Source of the DNA: Mariniflexile gromovii | GTDB lineage: Bacteria > Bacteroidota > Bacteroidia > Flavobacteriales > Flavobacteriaceae | Reading direction: 5' to 3' | Assembly: GCF_017814435.1 (NCBI RefSeq) | Contig: NZ_JAGJCB010000027.1 | Location: 1-47,757, forward strand | DNA: 47,757 nucleotides | Shown: piece by piece, positions 16,936 through 25,600 of the stretch | How the letters are laid out: each line of letters starts with the position of its first letter | How positions within the stretch are numbered: position 1 is the first letter of the stretch | Translations under genes and position numbers: made by a program | The notes under the pieces: generated by a model | Databases searched by the model: none | Seen by the model: the letters and a program-made list of their open reading frames with translations, nothing else | What the model was told of the DNA's origin: nothing

Positions 16936-16938
16936 GAG

Positions 16939-18072
16939 ATGATCAACAAACGCCTACTTATAAAAAACCTATTATCGCATAACGATGAAAATAGCTTTTA
17001 CGACAAAAAGCGCAAAATTGATATTAGTTTTAAAGAAGGTAAAGCGAAGTTTTTAAAACATATTTGTGCACTTTCAAATAGCAACCCAAAAAACAACTCC
17101 TATATTGTTATTGGTGTTGAAGATGTCGACAACGATATTGTTGGTGTCGATTTTTTTGATGATAGTAAAATACAAAACCTCATCAATGCCTATTTAACAA
17201 ACCCACCTATTGTTCAATACGAGAACATCCCATTTCCGCACTTACCAGACCACAAAGTAGTGGGTTTGGTTACCATTCGCCCAACCGGAAAATTAACCTC
17301 ATTAAGAAAAAACATTTGGAAATATTACGGTGGCTCGGTGTTTTTTAGAGATGGCAGCATGAGCATGCCCAAAGTGTTTGATATTGAAGTTAAAGATGTT
17401 AATTCTAAAATTGTAGAGTCTATTGAAAACAACTCACAAAACAACATAGAACACACCTTAAATGGTGTTTTCGATTTTTTAAAAAAACGCAAAGATTACA
17501 ATCCGCAATACAAGGTTTTTAAAGAATATTTTGTGGTTTGTTGGGCAGGTCAAAAAAAAATAATTAAAAATGAAACTTTTTTCTCTAGAGTTGATATTGA
17601 ATTAATAAACGAGCAAGTACGATTGTTTTTTTCGGCTTTAGATGAAGTTGCCATTTTTATTGATGAAGATTCTTTTAAAATTATTGAATACGTTAATCTT
17701 GGATTTCAAAATTCCAATAAATACTATCAATTGGAAGAAACACTCATCAATTTTGAGCATAATGCAAATTACACTATCGAAACAAAATTATTGTTTGAAG
17801 CTCCTCAATATGATAAAAAAGTGCTTCATCATATTTACAATACCACAAATGCCCTTTTGGAAAAACTAAAAAAGGGGCTTTCTTTTACAAAATCGGAAGA
17901 AATGGATTTAAAAAACTTGCCCGTAACCTATCTTATCTGTTACCTTAATCTGTTTCATGAAGCCATAGATAAATTGGAGGAAGCAAAACCATATTTAAGA
18001 GCATATAGTGACGAATTATACCATCTATACAAAGAGTCAATGCGTGTTTTAAGAAAGGTAAAATACAGTTAA
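16939..18072 (+). CDS. AlbA_2 (Schlafen-type) domain protein
   Basis: This 377-residue cytosolic protein has an AlbA_2-like domain at about residues 25-130, recognised by the FKEGKAKFLKHICALSNS segment, IVIGVEDVDNDIVGVD and a conserved end (KVVGLVTIRPTG). The domain occurs in putative transcription regulators and divergent AAA-4 proteins and is thought to bind nucleic acid or nucleotide. The remaining 240 residues are helical with no recognised domain. The winged-helix region typical of AlbA_2 regulators is not evident. It starts at the ATG after a REP palindrome and stands alone. The function cannot be named. Confidence 0.72.
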   Translation: MINKRLLIKNLLSHNDENSFYDKKRKIDISFKEGKAKFLKHICALSNSNPKNNSYIVIGVEDVDNDIVGVDFFDDSKIQNLINAYLTNPPIVQYENIPFPHLPDHKVVGLVTIRPTGKLTSLRKNIWKYYGGSVFFRDGSMSMPKVFDIEVKDVNSKIVESIENNSQNNIEHTLNGVFDFLKKRKDYNPQYKVFKEYFVVCWAGQKKIIKNETFFSRVDIELINEQVRLFFSALDEVAIFIDEDSFKIIEYVNLGFQNSNKYYQLEETLINFEHNANYTIETKLLFEAPQYDKKVLHHIYNTTNALLEKLKKGLSFTKSEEMDLKNLPVTYLICYLNLFHEAIDKLEEAKPYLRAYSDELYHLYKESMRVLRKVKYS

Positions 18073-18135
18073 TCGAATTTAAATTAACTTAACCTAAAAT
18101 TAACTTTGGTGCTTTTTTTCTCACGAAATAAAACT

Positions 18136-18218
18136 TATATTTGTCCCGCTATTAATCTTTTTAAGATACAACCTTGTTCCTCCCGATATAGTTTCGGCAT
18201 TGGAGCAAGGTTTTTTTT
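18136..18218 (+). ncRNA. Candidate small RNA or structured terminator
   Basis: TATATTTG at 18136-18143 is a perfect -7 box. About 25 bases later begins a hairpin with arms 18170-18180 (AACCTTGTTCC) and 18202-18212 (GGAGCAAGGTT), allowing one G-U pair. Its loop holds a second mini-stem (CCGA...TCGG), and eight T residues follow (18211-18218). The simplest reading is the terminator of the gene ending at 18072, but the promoter-like box 98 bases downstream of that stop also fits an independent transcript of about 70 bases. No clear -33 box is seen. Confidence 0.4.
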
Positions 18219-18219
18219 A

Positions 18220-19410
18220 TTAGATAAAATTCATTTGGTTAAACGACCTGTTTAGAATTTTGCTATCATCTACTACCAACCATTTGTTTAATACCGTAGC
18301 ATAAATAGTTCTAAAATCTATTTCGAATTTTAAATCGCCGTTATCGTCTAAATCACTTAAACTGGCCATGTTGTTATAAACGCCTTGCTTTTTCAAGTTA
18401 TCGCCAATTACAAACACATTGTTTGCTGTCCCATGGTCGGTCCCTACACTGGCATTTTGATTTACACGACGTCCAAATTCTGAAAACGTTAGCACCAAAG
18501 TATCTTTAAACGTGTTGTTTGCTTTTAAATCTTCAACAAAAGCCTCAACAGATTCGGCATAAATTTTTAAAAGTCTTTTTTGGGCATTTAACTGATTTAC
18601 ATGCGTATCAAATCCGCTTAACGATGTGTAAAACACTTTGGTTTCCAAACCGGAATTGATAAACTGCGCTGTTGTTTTAAGTTGATTCCCGAATTTATTA
18701 TTTGGATACTCTTTTTTTGAAGTAACCGTTTTACTGGTTTCGTAAATATACTTTGCCGATGATTGTGCTTCAATCATGGTTTTATACAAGTAGCCTAAAT
18801 TATGTTCGCTTAAATGCGCATCGTTTTGGTGTTTCCCTAGATTTTTAAAGTAAGGGTCTCGCAAGAGATTAAACAAGCTTTTAGCATCTTGTGTGGCAAT
18901 GCCATTTATATTTTCACCTTTTAAAGCTAATGATAACGTATCATCTACCTCAATAACATTATAAGGCTGTTTGCCATAATTATCTAAATAACGCCCTAAC
19001 CAACCTGTTTGCGAAAATTTATTGGAATCGGTTGCTGTTTGCCAAATATCCATAGACCTGAAATGTGAACGCACCGGATTTGGATAGCCTACATTATTGA
19101 TGATGGATAAATAGCCATTATCGTATAACCTTTTTAAAGGCATTAAACTGCTATGCAACCCCAGTTCATCATTTAGATTTATAACCTCGTTTTTTGGAAT
19201 CCCTAAGGTGGGACGTTCTTTATAATATAAATCGTTTCTAAAAGGAATAACGGTATTTAACCCATCGTTTCCTCCAGATAGTTGAATAATAACCAAACGT
19301 TTATACCCCAAGCTGCTACTTGCAACTTGCTCAAAAGCTTTTACAAAACTTGGCACAAAAAATAAGCTACTAGCTAAAGATGACTGTTTTAAAAATTTTC
19401 TTCTGTCCAT
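18220..19410 (-). CDS. DUF1501 family secreted protein
   Basis: This 396-residue protein belongs to the DUF1501 family of the alkaline-phosphatase/sulfatase-like superfamily. The N-terminus MDRRKFLKQSSLASSLFFVP resembles a Tat-type signal with a single arginine pair followed by a hydrophobic stretch. The core has the usual QLSGGNDGLNTVIP, the NPVRSHFRSMDIWQTA block and a C-terminal LTFSEFGRRVNQN ... GTDHGTAN segment with likely metal ligands. A GTG at 19419 would overlap the upstream stop; the ATG at 19410, two bases past it, gives the normal N-terminus. It is nearly always encoded with a DUF1800 gene, as here. The substrate is unknown. Confidence 0.88.
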   Translation of the reverse strand: MDRRKFLKQSSLASSLFFVPSFVKAFEQVASSSLGYKRLVIIQLSGGNDGLNTVIPFRNDLYYKERPTLGIPKNEVINLNDELGLHSSLMPLKRLYDNGYLSIINNVGYPNPVRSHFRSMDIWQTATDSNKFSQTGWLGRYLDNYGKQPYNVIEVDDTLSLALKGENINGIATQDAKSLFNLLRDPYFKNLGKHQNDAHLSEHNLGYLYKTMIEAQSSAKYIYETSKTVTSKKEYPNNKFGNQLKTTAQFINSGLETKVFYTSLSGFDTHVNQLNAQKRLLKIYAESVEAFVEDLKANNTFKDTLVLTFSEFGRRVNQNASVGTDHGTANNVFVIGDNLKKQGVYNNMASLSDLDDNGDLKFEIDFRTIYATVLNKWLVVDDSKILNRSFNQMNFI

Positions 19411-19412
19411 AA

Positions 19413-20792
19413 TTAACACATTTGGTATTCTGGCAACGACATAAGTTGTATACCATACTCTTTTTTAGACACCTTGCTTAATGAATTTAAATAACTACTG
19501 GCCTCAGGGTTTAATTCGCTTAACAAAATATAATCTTGCAAGTCTTTTACATTTACATCTTTGAAATTTTTATTGAAGGTTTCCCAATCATGCTGTATTT
19601 TGAATTTCCTTCCGTAGGTGTTTTTAAATGCAGATTTTTTTACCGCCATCATATCGTCAGATTCGCCCAATTCAGTTTTAGAAATATAGGCATCGTTTAA
19701 AAGAATGGATGGCAATTTTAAACGCAGTACAATGGTGTTGCTATCTATCCAACTTTTTCCACCTTTCCAACCTGCCACATTGGGAGGGTCCAATAAGGTT
19801 TGTCCTAATTGCTTTTGAATGTATAAAAGTTGTCTTGGATTGTTGAATTGCACAGGAACCAAAACATTCAACCCCACTAAAAACTCTATGGGCGATTTTA
19901 TTTTTGTTCCAATATTTTCTGGGTTGTAAAACCAATCGGAACTAAACACAAAACGCATCAAAGTTTCAATATTATAGTCTTTATAAAACACATCGACCAT
20001 TTGTTTTATATGTGTTTCATTTAAAGCATCGTTTACAAAATAGCGGTATATTTTTTCGCAAATAAATTTAGCACATTGCTTTTGTTCTAAAATAATATCA
20101 ATAATATCCTCTCCATTAAAATTACCTGTTTTTCCAAAAAAAGTTTTGATGGAGGCATCGTGGGTATAGCGCCTAAAAACAAATTCACCATTAAAATTAT
20201 GGCTATAACCCGTAAAAGCTTTGGCGCTTTCTTTAATATCATTTTCGGTATAATGGCCTTCACCTAAAGTGAACAATTCCATAAGCTCGCGCGCAAAATT
20301 TTCATTGGGCTTTTGCTTTTTATTTTGCTTCGTATTTAAATACTTTGTCATGGCAGCTTCTTTTGAAACGGCGTTTACAAATTCTTTAAAATTGCCCAAA
20401 GCATGTTGGCGCAACATATTGTTAAACTGCTGAATGTACACCACGTTGTTATCTTCGCAAACAAAAACATTTGCCCAAAACAACGTCATTTTTTCTCGTA
20501 AAAGTTCCGATGGGTTGATAAGTCGGTTTACCCAAGCTACATTTAGATCTATGGTTTTTTCGCGACTTAATTGTTGAAGCCTTTTTTGATTTTCTGAAGA
20601 TATTTTGGTTTCTCCACTTAAGATACTATCTATTTCAGCAGTATCTATTTTTAAAGGCGTTGTTTTTTTCGAGTTTTCGAAAAGACCATCAATAACTTCT
20701 TCCTTTTTCTTTTTAGCTAAAGCATGCAATTGGTTTGGTAAAATACCAAAACCTGCACGCCAATATAGATGTTGTATATAATTGACTTTCAT
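19413..20792 (-). CDS. DUF1800 family protein
   Basis: This 459-residue protein of the DUF1800 family is translationally adjacent to DUF1501. Family features include an N-terminal HLYWRAGFGI segment, LREKMTLFWANVFVCE, the NENFARELMELFTLGEGHYTE block, the AKAFTGY motif and DPPNVAGWKGGKSWIDS near the C-terminus. I see no signal peptide, although many members carry one. DUF1800/DUF1501 pairs are widespread and are suspected to act in the envelope on an unknown substrate (inference). Adjacency without a gap suggests a two-gene operon, DUF1800 first. Confidence 0.88.
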   Translation of the reverse strand: MKVNYIQHLYWRAGFGILPNQLHALAKKKKEEVIDGLFENSKKTTPLKIDTAEIDSILSGETKISSENQKRLQQLSREKTIDLNVAWVNRLINPSELLREKMTLFWANVFVCEDNNVVYIQQFNNMLRQHALGNFKEFVNAVSKEAAMTKYLNTKQNKKQKPNENFARELMELFTLGEGHYTENDIKESAKAFTGYSHNFNGEFVFRRYTHDASIKTFFGKTGNFNGEDIIDIILEQKQCAKFICEKIYRYFVNDALNETHIKQMVDVFYKDYNIETLMRFVFSSDWFYNPENIGTKIKSPIEFLVGLNVLVPVQFNNPRQLLYIQKQLGQTLLDPPNVAGWKGGKSWIDSNTIVLRLKLPSILLNDAYISKTELGESDDMMAVKKSAFKNTYGRKFKIQHDWETFNKNFKDVNVKDLQDYILLSELNPEASSYLNSLSKVSKKEYGIQLMSLPEYQMC

Positions 20793-20906
20793 AAGAAAAA
20801 AGAATAAAGTTATATAACCCTTTAGACTTGAATAGTTTAGAAAGGTTTAATTACTAGTAATTATTATATAAAAACGGTTTTATTCTTTTTTATATTGTTG
20901 ACTCAA

Positions 20907-22460
20907 CTACAAATCAAACTTAATACCTTGTGCCAAAGGCAATTCGGTGGTATAATTGATGGTATTGGTTTGGCGACGCATATATACTTTCCAAGCATCA
21001 CTACCAGATTCACGGCCGCCACCTGTTTCCTTTTCACCACCAAAAGCACCGCCAATTTCAGCCCCTGAAGTTCCTATGTTCACGTTGGCAATACCACAAT
21101 CGGATCCAGAAACCGATAGAAAACGTTCTGCTTCACGTAAGTTGTTCGTCATAATAGCCGAAGACAATCCTTGAGCAACATTGTTTTGAATTTCAATGGC
21201 ATTGTCAACATCACCCGAATATTTTAAAAGGTATAAAACCGGCGCAAAGGTTTCATGCTGCACAATTTTAAATTCGGGTTTTGCCTCGGCAATGGCTGGT
21301 TTAACGTAACAGCCACTTTCGTAACCTGCTCCACGCAATACGCCACCTTCAACAATAACAGTTCCGCCGTCTTCAACCACTTTTGTTAAAGCATTTTGAT
21401 ACATCTTTACAGCATCAGTATCAATCAAAGGTCCCACATGGTTTTTTTCGTCTAGAGGATTGCCTATTCGAAGTTGTTTGTATGCATCGGAAACTGCGGT
21501 TTTCACCTTGTCATAAATAGACTCATGAATAATTAATCTACGTGTAGAAGTACAACGTTGTCCGCAGGTACCAACGGCACCAAAAACAGCACCTATAACC
21601 GTCATTTTTATATCGGCATCGGGCGTTACAATAATGGCATTGTTTCCGCCTAATTCTAATAAACTTTTACCTAAACGAGCCGCCACTTCTTGCGCCACCA
21701 TTTTACCCATACGTGTAGAACCTGTTGCTGAAATTAATGGAATTCGGGTGTCTTTAGTCATAAATTCACCAACTTTAGAATCGCCATTTATCAAACATGA
21801 AATACCTTCGGGCAAGTTATTTGCTTTAAAAACCTCGGCAGCTATATTTTGGCAAGCTATTCCACAAAGTGGTGTTTTTTCGCTGGGTTTCCAAACGGTA
21901 ACATCGCCACAAACCCAAGCCAATGCTGTATTCCACGCCCAAACAGCTACGGGAAAATTGAATGCCGAAATAATACCAACAACACCCAAAGGATGGTATT
22001 GCTCGTACATACGGTGCCCTGGACGCTCTGAATGCATGGTCAACCCATGAAGCTGACGCGAGAGACCAACGGCAAAATCGCAGATATCTATCATTTCTCG
22101 AACCTCGCCCAACCCTTCTTGGTACGATTTTCCCATTTCATAGGAAACCAGTTTCCCTAAGGCTTCTTTTTTTTCTCGGAGTTTATCACCAAACTGTCGT
22201 ACAATTTCTCCGCGTTGTGGCGCAGGCATCAGTCTCCAAATTTTAAAAGCCTTGGTAGCGGCATCCATTACTTTTTCATAATCATCTTTGGTGGTGGTGG
22301 CCACTTTTCCAATTAATTGTCCGTCCACCGGTGAATAGGATTCTAAAACATCTCCAGCCGAAAAATTATTAAGACCTGTAGATGTGCCTTCGTTTATATT
22401 CTTAACACCTAATAGGTTTAAAGCTTTTTCAATTCCGAAATTTGCAGAAATTGTACTCAT
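20907..22460 (-). CDS. amaB: ALDH7-type aldehyde dehydrogenase
   Basis: This 517-residue cytosolic NAD-dependent aldehyde dehydrogenase is close to the ALDH7 group (alpha-aminoadipic semialdehyde / piperideine-6-carboxylate dehydrogenase), which acts in lysine breakdown. The catalytic residues are the glutamate in SLLELGGNNA and the cysteine in TCGQRCTSTRRL. The NAD-binding SATGSTRMGKMVAQ and the closing GGAFGGEKETGGGRESGSDAW block are typical of ALDH7. It is a single minus-strand gene. The family assignment is strong; the exact substrate and the symbol are inference. Confidence 0.88.
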   Translation of the reverse strand: MSTISANFGIEKALNLLGVKNINEGTSTGLNNFSAGDVLESYSPVDGQLIGKVATTTKDDYEKVMDAATKAFKIWRLMPAPQRGEIVRQFGDKLREKKEALGKLVSYEMGKSYQEGLGEVREMIDICDFAVGLSRQLHGLTMHSERPGHRMYEQYHPLGVVGIISAFNFPVAVWAWNTALAWVCGDVTVWKPSEKTPLCGIACQNIAAEVFKANNLPEGISCLINGDSKVGEFMTKDTRIPLISATGSTRMGKMVAQEVAARLGKSLLELGGNNAIIVTPDADIKMTVIGAVFGAVGTCGQRCTSTRRLIIHESIYDKVKTAVSDAYKQLRIGNPLDEKNHVGPLIDTDAVKMYQNALTKVVEDGGTVIVEGGVLRGAGYESGCYVKPAIAEAKPEFKIVQHETFAPVLYLLKYSGDVDNAIEIQNNVAQGLSSAIMTNNLREAERFLSVSGSDCGIANVNIGTSGAEIGGAFGGEKETGGGRESGSDAWKVYMRRQTNTINYTTELPLAQGIKFDL

Positions 22461-22678
22461 ATATATTGATTATTTACGAATTATTTAATAAAAAGTAAAG
22501 ATACTAATATATAATCACTTTTTTTTAAATTGACCAAGCTTATAAAAAACGTAACTTTAAGAACAATTTAACCCTAAACCAAAATCTTATTTCATAAAAT
22601 ATTCCATACTTTTCTTAACAAGAAACAAACTACGCTTTCTTTTCGTAAATTTCATCGTTCAAAAAAAATCAGCATTCT

Positions 22679-25600
22679 ATGTCGTTCAAAAAGCTTTTCA
22701 CTTTCACAATGTTAATCTTCTTAGTGGTATCCTGCAAAAAGAAAGAAGTTGAAACCGATAATTTATTCAAGTTTAGAGAGTATATAAGCTATACAACATC
22801 TGGGTTGGTATCGGTTGCAGACCCTATCGAAATTAATTTAGCGAAGGAAGTTAATGGTTGGGAAATGGGCAAAGAATTAACCGAAAACCTCATTACCATT
22901 ACGCCCCATGTTCAAGGAAAATTAACAGTAGCAAACAACCATGCACTCCTTTTTATACCTGATGAGCATTTGGAATCTTCAACAGAATATACTGTTAGTG
23001 TAAAATTAGAAGACATCTATAAAAACATACCCAAAGACTTTGAAACTTACACCTTTCAATTTAAAACCATTACACCAAACTTTAGCATAGTTACCAATAA
23101 TTTACAATCGTACAGTAAAAATTGGCAGTATTTGGAAGCAGTGCTTCGTTCGGCAGATGTGATATCGCTTAACGATGCAAAAAAATTGGTTGAAGCTTAT
23201 CAAGCAGACAAAAAACTGTCCATCGCATTCAACGAAGCAAACCAACATTCAAGAATATTCGAATTTAAAATTGATAGCATCCATAGAAAAATTGAAGACA
23301 GTGAAGTCCTTATAAAATGGAATGGTGCTGCTATAAAAGCTGATAACAAGGGTGAAAATAAAGTATTTATTCCAGGGATTAATAATTTCACAATTGTAAA
23401 TGTAGAAGTGATTCAAGCTCCCGAACAATGTTTATCGATTAACTTTTCCGACCCTTTAAAAAGGCAACAAAATTTTGATGGCTTGGTAACGCTTCAAGGT
23501 GTGAAAAACCCAAAGTATGTTGTTGATGGTAATGTTTTAAAGGTATATCCGGATACTAAATTGGTTGGAAATATTCAGGTTGATGTATTTCAAGGCATTG
23601 CAAATACCGATGGTTATAAACTAAAAAAACCTTTTTCTGAACTTATTGCTTTTGAAGAATTAAAGCCCCAAGTACGCTTGTTGACCAGTGGTACTATTCT
23701 ACCAAATTCGCAAGAACTTAAATTCAATTTTGAAGCGGTTAATTTAAAAGCAGTTGACGTTAGAATCATCAAAATTTTTGAAGACAATATACTCCAGTTT
23801 TTACAGGATAATGATTTGAATAATGCCAATTCATACAATGTTAGGCAGGTAGGGCGCCGTATTGCCAAACAAACCATTCAATTGCAATCTGAAGCAGAAA
23901 ACACTGGAAAATGGAAAGCCTATAGCATTGATTTATCCAAATTTTTTAAAGCAGATCCGGGTGCTATTTATCGTGTAGAGGTAAGTTTTAACAAAAACTA
24001 TTCTTTATATAATTGTGATGGAAACACAACCGTTTCAAACACTGAAAATGAAGAAGAAGGCTATTATGAAGATGAATACTACGAAGAAGATTATACTGAA
24101 AGTACCACACCTGAAGATGAGGAATTGCGTGAAGAAGCCTATTGGGACAACTTAACATATCGCTACAAAAATTACAATTATAATTGGCGTGAAGAAAACA
24201 ACCCTTGCCATGATGCGTACTACAACGAATCTAAAGTAGTATCTCAAAATTTATTAGCTTCAAATATTGGGGTCATAGCAAAACAAGGGGCAAACAACTC
24301 ATACTATTTTGCGGTTACCAATATTTTAACTACCAGTCCAGAAGCGGGCGCTACGGTGAAACTTTATAATTTTCAGCAACAAGAATTAGCAAGCACCATA
24401 ACTGATAATGAAGGGTTAACGTTGGTTGATTTAAACAAAAACGCTGCATTCGCCATTGTTTCCAAAGGGAAAAACAAAACCTACATCAAACTTGCAGATG
24501 GCAACTCGCTATCGTTAAGTAAATTTGATGTTTCTGGCAACAAAATACAACGCGGACTTAAAGGCTACATTTATGGTGAACGTGGTGTTTGGCGACCTGG
24601 AGATACGTTGCACTTAACGTTTATGCTTAACGATTTTACAAATCCATTACCAAAAGGGCATCCTGTTAAAATGGAAATTACCGATCCTTACGGCAAATTA
24701 GTATTTAAAAATGTAACTACTAACAACGTAAACAACTTCTACAAATTTACGGTACCAACCGCTACCGAAGATAAAACAGGAAACTACAAAGCCAAAGTAT
24801 CGCTTGGTGGTGCGGTATTTTACAAAGATTTAAAAATTGAAACCGTTAAACCCAATCGCTTAAAAATAAAAATAGATTTTGAAAATGAGATTCTTACCAA
24901 AAAAGAGCCATTAAAGGGAACTCTTGATGTAAAATGGCTTCACGGTGCACCCGGTAAAAACTTAAAAGCCGAAATTAAAGCAAAATTTAGTAGTGCAACT
25001 ACATCATTCAAAAACTACAAAGGCTATGTTTTTAACGACCCAACCAAACAATTTGAGACCGAAGAAATCACGGTATTTGAAGGTGCTGTTGATACTGATG
25101 GATTGGCAAAAATCAATAAAAAACTAGAAATTAGCAAAAATGCTCCGGGCATGTTGAATGTTCAGTTTTTAGCCAGAGCTTTCGAAAACGGTGGTGATTT
25201 TTCTATGGATGCTTTCACCAAACAATACGCACCATACGAATCGTTTGTTGGGTTACATGCCCCTAAAGGAAATGATTACGGTGCCTTTTCTACCAACGAA
25301 AATCAAATGTTTGATGTGGTCGTTGTAAATGCCAACGGCAAACCCGTAAAACGCAGTAATGTGGAAGTAAAAGTGTATAAAATTGAATGGCGTTGGTGGT
25401 GGAATTCATCATATGATAATTTGTCCAGTTACGTATCAAGCAGCTACCATAAACCGTTTTACGATACCAAAATTAATACAGATACCAATGGAAAAGCCAG
25501 TTTCAAATTAAATATTCCTGATAACGAACGTGGGCGTTATTTAATAAGAGTTACAGATCCTGAAAGTGGTCATTCTACAGGTGAAACCGCCTATTTTTAT

